33,355 nucleotides of DNA from UBA5026 sp949065595 (GTDB lineage: Bacteria; Bacillota_I; Bacilli_A; RF39; UBA660). Made by a program: the position numbers and the translations under genes. The stretch spans positions 1 through 33,355 of the forward strand of contig CARSXK010000013.1 of NCBI GenBank assembly GCA_949065595.1, read 5' to 3'. This document shows, in pieces, positions 1 to 6,305 of this stretch (the first letter of the stretch is position 1; every line of letters begins with the position of its first letter). The notes beneath the pieces were generated by a model. The model did not search any database. It worked only from the letters and a program-made list of their open reading frames with translations, and was not told the DNA's origin.

Positions 1-1368
1 GGGAATTATTGTATTGAAAAAAGATTTGAAGAAGATAGTCCTAAAGTAGTAGAAAGTGAACGCTGCAATGGATTGATAGAATTAGAAGACTACAAAGAGC
101 CATTATTAAATGGAGCAGACCCTGTATTATATTCCAATCATAATACAAGACTAAATTCAAGGACACAAGAAGGTGTTTTAGTTCCAGTCATAATAGAAAG
201 TAATGGAACAGTAAAAAAGGCAAATATCAAACAAGAATGGTATCGGTATGAAAACAAAGAATGGGCTAATGCTGTCATATTAAAAGATGAAAGCATTATA
301 TATGAAAACAATGAAATCATTCCAGAAGAAAATATCGAAAGTTATTTTGTATGGATCCCAAAATATAGTTATCAACTATGGGATTTAGGTGGTTATAGTA
401 GCACATCCATTATGGATGGTAGTAAAGTACATAGTATTGCAATTCGCTTTGGATTAGAAAATACGATAGATACCCAAGAAGGAGAGTGTACAACCCCGAT
501 GAATGAAGATGGAACACAAGGATTATCAGGAGAATCTGGCAATTGCCAAGTTGGGGATTATATGACACATCCTGCCTTTTTATCATTTCATGCAAATGGA
601 TTTTGGGTTGGAAAATTTAAAACAGGATATGAAGGAGCAACAACCAAAGAAGAAGCAGAGGAAAATCAAGCAGATGCTTCCAAAGTAATCATAAGTCCAA
701 ATGTCTACAGTTGGAGAAATATTAGTGTAGGAAATGCATTTCAAACAAGTTATGAATATCAAAGAGATTTAGATAGTCACATGATGAAAAATACCGAATG
801 GGGAGCAGTGGCTTACCTTTCACATTCTATTTATGGAATGAATCAAAAAATGGGCGTTGGTACAAATATATATATAACAGGTTATGCCAATGAAACCGAT
901 AGGTATAATACAGAATTAGGACATGCCTTATCCACAACAGGTAATATTACAGGGATTTATGACATGAGTGGTGGAACATACGAGTATGTCATGGGATATA
1001 ACGCGAATTCCACAATTGGTGTTGGAGGCTTAAGTGAGCTTAACGCATTATATTCTGATTTTTTTGCCAATAACGCTTGGAATGCTTACTATGATAAGTA
1101 TACAATAGGTATAGATGGAACTGCATATCATACACGCATATTAGGAGATGCGACGGGAGAAATGGGACCATTCAGTAGATTGGAATTTGCGGGCCTATCT
1201 AGCTGGTATACTAACTATTCTATTTTGCCACCAGCTAGTATTCCATGGGTATTAAGAAATTTCTATGCATCTGATGCTTATTTGGCGTACACAGGGATAT
1301 TTTCTTTTAATGCCCATAATGGAAGCCCATCTAAAGAGATGACATTCCGTATTGTCTTAACGCCTTAA
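1..1368 (+). CDS. FGE/C-type-lectin-like domain protein, 5' end outside window
   Basis: The reading frame is open from base 1, so the true start lies upstream; the TTG at 73 is only an internal codon. The C-terminal half has the pattern FVWIPKYSY, then HPAF, then NGFWVGKFKTGYE, then MMKNTEWGAVAYLSHSIYG, then TGIYDMSGGTYEYVMG. The last block resembles the GLYDMSGNVWEW motif of formylglycine-generating-enzyme (SUMF1)/C-type-lectin-like folds. I recall similar domains in Bacilli at the end of pilin-like proteins with an N-terminal cleavage/methylation signal, but that part would be outside the window. Several cysteines suggest an extracellular protein. The exact function is unknown; an enzymatic FGE role is not supported because the full catalytic domain cannot be judged. 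It is followed by a terminator at 1440-1465. Confidence 0.6.
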   Translation, partial: GNYCIEKRFEEDSPKVVESERCNGLIELEDYKEPLLNGADPVLYSNHNTRLNSRTQEGVLVPVIIESNGTVKKANIKQEWYRYENKEWANAVILKDESIIYENNEIIPEENIESYFVWIPKYSYQLWDLGGYSSTSIMDGSKVHSIAIRFGLENTIDTQEGECTTPMNEDGTQGLSGESGNCQVGDYMTHPAFLSFHANGFWVGKFKTGYEGATTKEEAEENQADASKVIISPNVYSWRNISVGNAFQTSYEYQRDLDSHMMKNTEWGAVAYLSHSIYGMNQKMGVGTNIYITGYANETDRYNTELGHALSTTGNITGIYDMSGGTYEYVMGYNANSTIGVGGLSELNALYSDFFANNAWNAYYDKYTIGIDGTAYHTRILGDATGEMGPFSRLEFAGLSSWYTNYSILPPASIPWVLRNFYASDAYLAYTGIFSFNAHNGSPSKEMTFRIVLTP

Positions 1369-1439
1369 AAGGATGAATTAGGCAAAGAAGAATTTAAGTG
1401 ATTATGGAAAAAATTAAATTATCATAATAAATCAAAAAT

Positions 1440-1465
1440 GGACCTTTTTCAACAAGGTTCTTTTT
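1440..1465 (+). terminator. Rho-independent terminator after the FGE-like gene
   Basis: Seven-base-pair stem GGACCTT/AAGGTTC (one G-T pair) around the loop TTTCAAC, followed directly by five T. It separates the upstream gene from yabG. Confidence 0.75.
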
Positions 1466-1492
1466 CATATTTTCAAACATTTATCATATACT
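1465..1492 (+). promoter_or_regulatory. SigE-like sporulation promoter of yabG
   Basis: TCATATTT (1465-1472), a 12-base spacer, and CATATACT (1485-1492) fit the mother-cell SigE consensus (roughly TCATATT and CATACAnT). The same layout precedes yabP and gerQ in this window. The predicted start of transcription is near 1499, almost at the ribosome binding site. In B. subtilis yabG is SigK-dependent, and the -10 also fits SigK loosely, so the exact sigma factor is inferred. Confidence 0.55.
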
Positions 1493-1508
1493 TTATTGGG
1501 TGAAAATT

Positions 1509-2291
1509 ATGATGTTGAAAGTAGGAGATTATGTTACCAGAAATTCCTATCATAATGATATGGTATTTAAAATTATTAAAATAGAAGATGACATTTATTA
1601 TTTAAAGGGCTTAAATGTAAGATTATATGCGGATAGTGAAAAAGAGGATTTAAAGGCTTATGATAGAGAAGATGATGTGGAATTAGAAGAACCGTTTTTG
1701 GAACGTATCAAACCAGTCAATTTAGATCGAAATGATTATTTCTATCTACCAGGTAAAATTCTGCACATAGATGGTGACAATGAATATTTAAGTAGATGTT
1801 TAAAATATTATGAGGATGCCAATATATGGGCGGCAGGTGTACTCGAAAAAGAATCCAATATTTCTTGTCGTATACAGGATTTGTTAGAAGAATATAATCC
1901 TAATATAGTAGTGATTACAGGGCATGATGCTTATTATCGAAAAAGAGGTAAAATAGACGATATCAATTCCTATAAAAATAGTGCTTACTATGTAGAGGCA
2001 ATTAAAGAAGCGAGAAAATATGAAAATAGCCATGAAAAATTAGTCATCATTGCTGGAGGATGTCAATCAGACTATGAAGAACTCATTAAAGCAGGTGCAA
2101 ATTTCGCATCTAGCCCCAAACGTGTGAATATTCATGCATTAGATCCAGCAATTGTTGCTGCTAAAATGAGTTTAGCAGATGCGACTAAAGAAATTAATCT
2201 AAAAGGTATTTTAGAAGATACCAAATATGGAAAAGACGGGATGGGTGGTATTATTACCAAAGGGACCATGTACGTCGGTTATCCAAGATAG
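1509..2291 (+). CDS. yabG: Sporulation-specific cysteine protease YabG
   Basis: The N-terminus (KVGDYVTRNSYHNDMVFKI) and the blocks NPNIVVITGHDAYY and VIIAGGCQSDYEELIKAGANFASSP match YabG, the protease that processes spore coat proteins in the mother cell. The 260 residues are slightly fewer than in the B. subtilis protein. Three starts are in frame (GTG 1500, ATG 1509, ATG 1512). I choose ATG 1509 because GGTGA at 1499-1503 then sits five bases upstream, the spacing seen at parC and parE here. It is the first gene of a yabG-veg-spoVG block conserved with Bacillus; veg follows after 10 bases. A sporulation-type promoter lies at 1465-1492. Confidence 0.92.
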   Translation: MMLKVGDYVTRNSYHNDMVFKIIKIEDDIYYLKGLNVRLYADSEKEDLKAYDREDDVELEEPFLERIKPVNLDRNDYFYLPGKILHIDGDNEYLSRCLKYYEDANIWAAGVLEKESNISCRIQDLLEEYNPNIVVITGHDAYYRKRGKIDDINSYKNSAYYVEAIKEARKYENSHEKLVIIAGGCQSDYEELIKAGANFASSPKRVNIHALDPAIVAAKMSLADATKEINLKGILEDTKYGKDGMGGIITKGTMYVGYPR

Positions 2292-2301
2292 GAGGGTTTT
2301 T

Positions 2302-2523
2302 TTGACCATTGAAAAAGTCAAACAAGAATTACACAATCATATTGGGGATATCGTAACGATCAAATATAATTTGGGACGTAACAAATTTGAAAAATACGAT
2401 GTTGTCATTAAAGAGCTTTATAATCATGTTTTTTTAGTAGAAGTAGCCAAAGAACATAGCAATGAAATTAAGTCCTTTTCCTATTCAGATGTCATTACCA
2501 AAACCATAAAAATAGACTACTAG
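2302..2523 (+). CDS. veg: Veg family protein (biofilm/sporulation-associated)
   Basis: A 73-residue protein of the Veg/DUF1021 family: IEKVKQELHNHIGDIVTIKY, then FEKYDVVIKELYNHVFLVEV, then SYSDVITKTIKI, with the family's small beta-barrel pattern (NG or LGR turn, PxVFxV-like strand). TTG at 2302 is chosen because AGGAGG at 2290-2295 sits six bases upstream; the longer frame starting inside yabG has no ribosome binding site. The SD overlaps the yabG stop, so the two are co-translated. In B. subtilis Veg influences biofilm matrix expression; its molecular activity is poorly known. It is shorter than the Bacillus protein, lacking part of the N-terminus. Confidence 0.85.
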   Translation: MTIEKVKQELHNHIGDIVTIKYNLGRNKFEKYDVVIKELYNHVFLVEVAKEHSNEIKSFSYSDVITKTIKIDY

Positions 2524-2545
2524 TTCCTAAATTTTAGGATAATCA

Positions 2546-2574
2546 TTGATTTTATAGTTAGAATAGTATAAAAT
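2546..2574 (+). promoter_or_regulatory. Promoter of spoVG
   Basis: TTGATT at 2546-2551 and TAAAAT at 2569-2574 with 17 bases between; TATAAA at 2567 is an alternative -10 with 15 bases. A short palindrome (TCCTAA/TTAGGA, 2525-2539) without a T-run lies just upstream, between veg and this promoter. Confidence 0.5.
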
Positions 2575-2612
2575 GAAGTTGTATGGGATATACTGAAGGG
2601 AGAGAAACGCTT

Positions 2613-2876
2613 ATGAAAATAACATCTGTAAACGTTCATGTAACAGAAAAAGAAGACTCTAGAATGAAAGGATTCGCATCTGTATTAATCGAAGATTGCT
2701 TTGCAATCCATGACATTCGAATTATTCAAGGAGATAATGGATTATTTATCGCAATGCCAAGCCGTAAGACTGCAACAGGTGGATACCGCGATATCGCACA
2801 TCCAATTACACCAGAATGTAGACAATTATTTGAAGATGCAGTATTAGAAGCATATAGAAAAGAAATTGGTGAATAA
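2613..2876 (+). CDS. spoVG: Septation/regulatory protein SpoVG
   Basis: 87 residues with the hallmark SpoVG pattern: an N-terminal MKITSVNVH strand, then KGFASVLIEDCFAIHDIRII, then GLFIAMPSRKT, then DIAHPITPECRQLFEDAV. SpoVG is a small RNA/DNA-binding regulator that affects asymmetric septation, sporulation and envelope genes. ATG 2613 is preferred over an upstream in-frame start because AAGGGAGAG lies about nine bases upstream and homologues start with MK(I/V)T. It has its own promoter (2546-2574) and ends in a strong terminator that overlaps its stop codon. Confidence 0.96.
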   Translation: MKITSVNVHVTEKEDSRMKGFASVLIEDCFAIHDIRIIQGDNGLFIAMPSRKTATGGYRDIAHPITPECRQLFEDAVLEAYRKEIGE

Positions 2877-2898
2877 GACTGAAAAATTCAGTCTTTTT
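2875..2898 (+). terminator. Terminator of spoVG
   Basis: Nine-base-pair perfect stem AAGACTGAA/TTCAGTCTT with loop AAA, then a T-run. The stem includes the last bases of the spoVG stop codon. Confidence 0.88.
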
Positions 2899-2910
2899 AT
2901 AATCAAATAA

Positions 2911-2939
2911 TTGTCAAAATATGGAAGGTATGTTATACT
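2911..2939 (+). promoter_or_regulatory. Strong vegetative-type promoter of structured leader RNA copy 1
   Basis: TTGTCA at 2911-2916, exactly 17 bases, then TATACT at 2934-2939. The predicted transcription start is near 2946, only about three bases before the first paired base of the leader RNA at 2949. Confidence 0.8.
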
Positions 2940-2948
2940 AAACATATA

Positions 2949-3039
2949 AGAAGAAATCATAATATAGTTTGCAGAGAGAAAAATAAAGTTTTCCATTTGC
3001 AAACGGGGGGGGGTAATACCCTCTTTTATTTTGTCTTCT
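2949..3039 (+). ncRNA. Structured leader RNA, copy 1 (candidate cis-regulatory RNA)
   Basis: Outer helix AGAAGA (2949-2954) with TCTTCT (3034-3039). A core GAAATCATAATATAGTTTG (2953-2971) is identical to copy 2. The inner hairpin is GTTTGCA (2967-2973) with TGCAAAC (2998-3004). A run of nine G (3005-3013) can pair across loop TAATA with CCCTCTTTT (3019-3027), using several G-U pairs. The outer helix has a different sequence from copy 2 but still pairs, which supports a real RNA structure. It lies in the 5' leader of the DUF4190-type gene. I do not recognise it as any riboswitch class I know; ligand or trigger unknown. Confidence 0.7.
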
Positions 3040-3087
3040 AATGAGTGGAAGAGATGATTGTCTTCTTATAAAGATGGGAGGTGTACG

Positions 3088-3354
3088 ATGGAACAAAAGT
3101 CAAATGCACTCGCTGTTACAGGATTGATTTTAGGAATTATTTCAGTAGTATTCGCATTTCTATTCACATGGATTGGACTAATTGCAGGAATCGTAGGAAT
3201 TGTTTTATCTGTAAAAGGAAGAAAATCTGAAAAAAAAGGAATGGCTACTGCTGGAATGGTGTTATCAATTATTGGAACATCTTTAAGTGGTATATTTGTT
3301 GCTTGTGCTTTGTGTGTTGTAGGAACATTAGGAAGTATCGCAAGCAATCTATAA
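3088..3354 (+). CDS. DUF4190-type small membrane protein
   Basis: 88 residues: a short polar N-terminus (MEQKSNALAVTG), a first hydrophobic helix (LILGIISVVFAFLF), a glycine-rich second helix (IGLIAGIVGIVLSV), a basic loop (KGRKSEKKG) and a third helix (ATAGMVLSIIGTSLSGIF). This NxxAxxGLILGIIS...KGMA.AGMVLSIIG pattern is typical of DUF4190 proteins. ATG 3088 is chosen because GGGAGGTG lies a few bases upstream; the longer frame from 3058 lacks one. The long leader contains the structured RNA at 2949-3039. Its molecular role is unknown. A hairpin at 3353-3379 partly separates it from the Lgt-like gene. Confidence 0.8.
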   Translation: MEQKSNALAVTGLILGIISVVFAFLFTWIGLIAGIVGIVLSVKGRKSEKKGMATAGMVLSIIGTSLSGIFVACALCVVGTLGSIASNL

Positions 3355-3379
3355 GGGTATCCATGATACCTTTTCTTTT
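3353..3379 (+). terminator. Terminator or attenuator after DUF4190-type gene
   Basis: GGTATC/GATACC with loop CAT, extended by outer G-T and A-T pairs, followed by TTTTCTTTT. The stem overlaps the DUF4190 stop codon and ends five bases before the SD of the next gene, so readthrough to the Lgt-like gene is possible. Confidence 0.65.
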
Positions 3380-3395
3380 GATAGGAGGAAATTAT

Positions 3396-4178
3396 ATGTT
3401 TCCATATATTATACTATTTGGGAAAACTATCACATCTTATACCATCATGGTTATCATAGGAATACTTATGGTGGGATGGTTTTGCTTAAAACAAGCAAAC
3501 AAACATCAAATGGATGAAAATGAAGTCATCTGCATTCTACTTGCTGTTGCCATAGGAATCTTTTTGGGTGGTCATTTATTATATGGAATAGTCAATATCA
3601 AAATGTTCATTCATTTTATAACCAATATAAATAAAGTCACATCCTTTTCTATGTTAGTCATTTGTATCCATGAAATATTTGGAGGATCTGTTTTTTATGG
3701 TGGCTTATTGGGTGGTTTACTTACAGGATATTTATATACGAAGCGAAAAGAAATGCCCTTTTTTAAGTATAGTTATCCTTTTCTACCTGCCATTCCACTG
3801 TTTCATATGTTTGGCAGAATTGGTTGTTTTTTATCTGGGTGTTGTTTTGGCATTCCAAGCTCTATTGGTTTTCTTTATAAAAATCCCCTTATATTAGGAT
3901 CTGCTGGTATAACACGTTTTCCAGTACAGTTATTGGAAGCTTGTTATAATGGAATTCTTTTCATTGTATTATATCAGTTACAAAAGAAAAACAAATATCA
4001 AAATACAATGCTATTTATTTACCTATGGTTGTATGCATTGGCCCGTTTTTTTATAGAATTTTTAAGAGGAGATACGTATAGAGGATATTTAGGCATTTTC
4101 TCTACTTCACAAATAATTAGTATCATAATTTTAACTTTTGTGATTGTTTATATTCCCAAAATAAACAATCATAAATGA
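3396..4178 (+). CDS. Lgt-like (prolipoprotein diacylglyceryl transferase family) membrane protein
   Basis: 260 residues with about seven membrane segments and the Lgt fold pattern: IFGGSVFYGGLLGG, then MFGRIGCFLSGCCFGIP, then ARFFIEFLRGD. Lgt moves diacylglycerol from phosphatidylglycerol to the lipobox cysteine of prolipoproteins. However, the canonical signature GRIGNFINGE reads GRIGCFLSGCC here, and the usual His of the SFHGG motif is Tyr (VFYGG), so key residues differ. This looks like a paralogue, not the housekeeping Lgt, and its substrate may differ. ATG 3396 has AGGAGG at 3384-3389. It follows the RNA-led DUF4190-type gene and precedes the yabP operon. Confidence 0.75.
   Translation: MFPYIILFGKTITSYTIMVIIGILMVGWFCLKQANKHQMDENEVICILLAVAIGIFLGGHLLYGIVNIKMFIHFITNINKVTSFSMLVICIHEIFGGSVFYGGLLGGLLTGYLYTKRKEMPFFKYSYPFLPAIPLFHMFGRIGCFLSGCCFGIPSSIGFLYKNPLILGSAGITRFPVQLLEACYNGILFIVLYQLQKKNKYQNTMLFIYLWLYALARFFIEFLRGDTYRGYLGIFSTSQIISIIILTFVIVYIPKINNHK
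4141..4171. repeat. 11-bp inverted repeat at the end of the Lgt-like gene
   Basis: TGATTGTTTAT (4141-4151) and ATAAACAATCA (4161-4171) are perfect reverse complements around a nine-base loop. Neither strand has a T-run after it, so it is not a typical intrinsic terminator. Its right arm touches the -35 element of the yabP promoter. It could be an operator, a weak terminator or an mRNA-stabilising hairpin. Confidence 0.6.
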
Positions 4179-4196
4179 AAATATGCAGCATATCCT
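4169..4196 (+). promoter_or_regulatory. SigE-like promoter of yabP-yabQ
   Basis: TCATAAAT (4169-4176), 12 bases, CATATCCT (4189-4196). It is almost identical in sequence and spacing to the element before gerQ and close to the one before yabG. In B. subtilis yabPQ is transcribed by SigE. Predicted transcription start is near 4203, at the SD of yabP. Confidence 0.6.
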
Positions 4197-4214
4197 TTAG
4201 TAGGAGGAAACAAT

Positions 4215-4502
4215 ATGGACAAGGATATCATGAGTTCATCGAATCATAGTATTACGATTAACGAACGCAAAAACATAATGATTACTGGAGTAAAAAAAAT
4301 TGAGAGTTTTGATGATGAAGAATTTTTATTAGAAACAAACATGGGATTTATTATTATCAAAGGCGCAGAATTAGAAATTATCAAATTAGATACTTATCAG
4401 GGAAATGTTTCCATCAAAGGAAAAGTCAATAGTTTTAGTTACATGGAAGGAACTGGAAAAAAAGAGAAAGAGGACAGTATGTTTAGTAAATTATTCAAAT
4501 AA
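4215..4502 (+). CDS. yabP: Spore coat/cortex assembly protein YabP
   Basis: 95 residues. The blocks HSITINERKNIMITGVKKIE, SFDDEEFLLETNMGFIIIKG and GNVSIKGKVNSFSY, and the C-terminal SKLFK, match YabP/YqfC family proteins, which act in the mother cell during spore formation. AGGAGG at 4202-4207 supports ATG 4215. The stop shares its last base with the start of yabQ (TAATG), so translation is coupled. A SigE-like promoter precedes it. Cortex assembly is the role proposed from B. subtilis; the biochemical activity is unknown. Confidence 0.94.
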   Translation: MDKDIMSSSNHSITINERKNIMITGVKKIESFDDEEFLLETNMGFIIIKGAELEIIKLDTYQGNVSIKGKVNSFSYMEGTGKKEKEDSMFSKLFK

Positions 4503-4798
4503 TGACACTACAAATTCAAATTCAAACATTACTGTTTTCCTTTCTCTTTGGCATTTGTTTTTCCGCTTGTTTGACATTTAACTATAAATTGATTTACCAT
4601 GAAAAAAAAAGATACAAAATCACAGCAACTTTTTTATTTGTAATCGGAGGAATTCTCCTATATTTTATTGGAATCCGTAGGGTAAATGAGGGTATTTTTC
4701 ATCCTTATTCCGCACTCATGATTATTGCTGGATTTTGTTTCGAACATTTTATACATACCTTTTTAATACAGAAGATTGCACTTCATAAGAAAAAATGA
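4502..4798 (+). CDS. yabQ: Spore cortex protein YabQ
   Basis: 98 residues with three to four hydrophobic stretches (LLFSFLFGICFSACLTFNYK, TFLFVIGGILLYFIGI, ALMIIAGFCFEHFIHTFLI) separated by basic loops, as in YabQ. It sits immediately after yabP and before divIC, the same order as in Bacillus. YabQ is a mother-cell membrane protein needed for the spore cortex in B. subtilis. The start overlaps the yabP stop by one base; no separate SD is needed. Confidence 0.88.
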   Translation: MTLQIQIQTLLFSFLFGICFSACLTFNYKLIYHEKKRYKITATFLFVIGGILLYFIGIRRVNEGIFHPYSALMIIAGFCFEHFIHTFLIQKIALHKKK

Positions 4799-4826
4799 TA
4801 TACTTTTGTTAGAATAGGTGATGTAA

Positions 4827-5286
4827 ATGGTAAGGAAAAGAGTTACAAAAGCATCCCGAAGAAGATTGCTTTTTTTTGGGACCATTTCAATTGAGATCGG
4901 AAGAGCACACGTCTGAACTCCAGTCACATTCNNNNNNNNNNTTTGTTTTTAGTTTAGCCTATTATACAACCAGTATTTTCCATTTACAAAAAGAAGAGAA
5001 AAAATTAACCCAAAATCTAACTTCTTTAAAAGCTGATGAAAAAAACCTAAAAACAGAAATTGAAAAATTAAAAGATCCAGAATATTTGGCTCGGTATGCA
5101 AGAGAAAATTATCTTTATTCTAAAGATGGAGAAATTGTAATTCAACTACAAAAAGAAAGTAAGGTAGTTGCCTCTTCTCCAAAAGAAAACAATCATACTT
5201 ATATTTTCTTTGGAGGAAGTGTTATTTTATTATTTGTGATTGGATATGTCATTCAAAAAGCAAATCAAAATAAAAGAGTCGTTTGA
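4827..5286 (+). CDS. divIC: Cell division protein DivIC/FtsB, interrupted by an assembly gap
   Basis: The N-terminal piece from ATG 4827 reads MVRKRVTKASRRRLLFFGTI, a basic cytoplasmic tail and the start of a membrane helix. Adapter sequence and ten Ns (4894-4941) follow, and the frame continues in a different register with a membrane segment, a coiled coil (LQKEEKKLTQNL to EIEKLKDPEYLARYARENYL) and a C-terminal hydrophobic segment. KDPEYLARYARENYLYSKDGE is the DivIC/FtsB hallmark. The protein stabilises the divisome with FtsL/DivIB. The C-terminal membrane segment (IFFGGSVILLFVIGYVI) is unusual for DivIC. The frame shift is an assembly artefact, not a mutation. AGGTGA lies upstream of ATG 4827. 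Confidence 0.85.
4894..4941. other. Illumina adapter remnant plus 10-N scaffold gap
   Basis: Bases 4894-4927 match the Illumina TruSeq read adapter beginning AGATCGGAAGAGC and ending CCAGTCAC. They are followed by ATTC (probably the first bases of a sample index) and ten Ns at 4932-4941. The translated peptide RSEEHTSELQSH is a well-known sign of this contamination. The sequence is not biological; the two flanks were joined by scaffolding. Confidence 0.98.
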
Positions 5287-5295
5287 CTCTTTTAT
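5270..5295. terminator. Bidirectional terminator between divIC and lemA
   Basis: Perfect 11-base-pair stem ATAAAAGAGTC/GACTCTTTTAT with loop GTTT. T-rich flanks serve both strands. The stop codons of both convergent genes lie inside the hairpin. Confidence 0.85.
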
Positions 5296-5840
5296 AGTTT
5301 AAAATCTTGAATTATGTCATCATTCATATCTTTTCCATCAAAATAGGGTTTGATTTTATAACCAGTTAATTTGGCTACCACATTAGAGGGAAAAGAACGA
5401 ACTAGTTTATTATAATCTGTAATAATATCATTGTAATATTTACGAGCCGCAACAATCTCTGATTCCGACTCAAACAATCCTAATTCAATTTTTAAAAATG
5501 ACTCATTATTCTTTAAATCTGGATATTTCTCTTTGTATTGATGAAATTCATTAATTGCTTCATATAATTCACGGTCTAATTCAAAATTGGAAAGTTTTTT
5601 AGAACGTAATGCAATAATGGTTTCTAAAACCTCTTCCTTTTTATTATCACTTGCAGTTTTAATAATTCCAATTGATTTATTCAATAAATCAAATCGTTTC
5701 CGCAAGGTAGTATCAATAAATGCTTCTGCTTCATTCATACGAATAATGTAACTTTGATAATGATTATAGATACTAATATACCACATTAACAACATACAGA
5801 TTGCAATAAAAACAATGAGAACATATATAATCCAATGCAT
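5292..5840 (-). CDS. LemA family protein
   Basis: About 182 residues: an N-terminal membrane anchor (WIIYVLIVFIAICMLLMWY) then a long helical domain with the LemA pattern (NHYQSYIIRMNEAEAFIDTT, LRKRFDLLNKSIGIIK, ESEIVAARKYYNDIITDYNK, FPSNVVAKLTGY). LemA proteins are membrane-anchored helical proteins of unclear function. The start is set at 5840 (second of two adjacent ATGs), because AGGTGG then lies five bases upstream; a GTG at 5849 lies inside that SD. A TATAAT box lies only a few bases before the SD, giving a very short leader. Confidence 0.88.
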   Translation of the reverse strand: MHWIIYVLIVFIAICMLLMWYISIYNHYQSYIIRMNEAEAFIDTTLRKRFDLLNKSIGIIKTASDNKKEEVLETIIALRSKKLSNFELDRELYEAINEFHQYKEKYPDLKNNESFLKIELGLFESESEIVAARKYYNDIITDYNKLVRSFPSNVVAKLTGYKIKPYFDGKDMNDDIIQDFKL

Positions 5841-5883
5841 CATAACCACCTGAAGTTATTATATCAAAGATAGAAGAAAATTA

Positions 5884-6255
5884 CTAGTTGTTTGGAATAA
5901 ATTCAGGACTATAATTGATTTTTTCATCAAAGGTAATGAAATCTACATAAATCATAAGCAGTAAATACCATTTCCCATTACTTGGATCACTTAAAATAAT
6001 ATGATCACGACCAGATTGTTCTATAATTCCAGAAAATTCACGATCTTTGAATTCAACAGAATCAGGAACTGTATAATGGACATGAATTTGTTTTCCTTTA
6101 TTGAGTCTCAATATATTTTCGATATAAGATTGTTCTAGAGGCATCTGTGTGCTATAGTTTGGTGCTGTTGTTTGATTGGGAACTGCCATTCCACTTCCAG
6201 TATAAATTGGTTGTCCTGGAAATACACTTTTGTCAAAATAGCTATTGTTATTCAT
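5884..6255 (-). CDS. gerQ: Spore coat protein GerQ
   Basis: 123 residues. A Pro/Gln/Thr-rich N-terminal region is followed by the strongly conserved GerQ core: QSYIENILRLNKGKQIHVHY, GRDHIILSDPSNGKWYLLLM and DFITFDEKI. GerQ is an inner coat protein that localises the cortex-lytic enzyme CwlJ and is cross-linked by transglutaminase in B. subtilis. Start at 6255 is chosen because AAAGG at about 6263-6268 lies upstream at normal distance; the ATGs at 6273 and 6264 lack a usable SD. A SigE-like promoter is at 6278-6305. No cwlJ is visible in the window. Confidence 0.94.
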   Translation of the reverse strand: MNNNSYFDKSVFPGQPIYTGSGMAVPNQTTAPNYSTQMPLEQSYIENILRLNKGKQIHVHYTVPDSVEFKDREFSGIIEQSGRDHIILSDPSNGKWYLLLMIYVDFITFDEKINYSPEFIPNN

Positions 6256-6277
6256 TTTAACCATTCCTTTCATTTAA

Positions 6278-6305
6278 AGGATATGAAAATAAATGGACTT
6301 TATGA
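6278..6305 (-). promoter_or_regulatory. SigE-like promoter of gerQ
   Basis: Read on the minus strand: TCATAAAG (6305-6298), 12 bases, CATATCCT (6285-6278). It has the same boxes and spacing as the yabP promoter, and gerQ is a SigE gene in B. subtilis. It overlaps the plus-strand promoter of pduL. Confidence 0.6.

Noticed and set aside
2227..2301. Longer N-terminus for veg overlapping yabG
   Set aside because: No ribosome binding site there, while AGGAGG fits TTG 2302 and family length.
3005..3013. G-run as pure sequencing error
   Set aside because: It recurs at the same position in both copies with a matching C/T-rich partner, so it is part of the element, although the exact count may be uncertain.
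2949..3039. Purine riboswitch, T-box or preQ1 element
   Set aside because: The conserved bases and helix arrangement of those classes are absent; no T-box TGG motif is present.
4876..4941. The apparent protein start containing RSEEHTSELQSH
   Set aside because: It is translated adapter sequence next to Ns, not a gene start.
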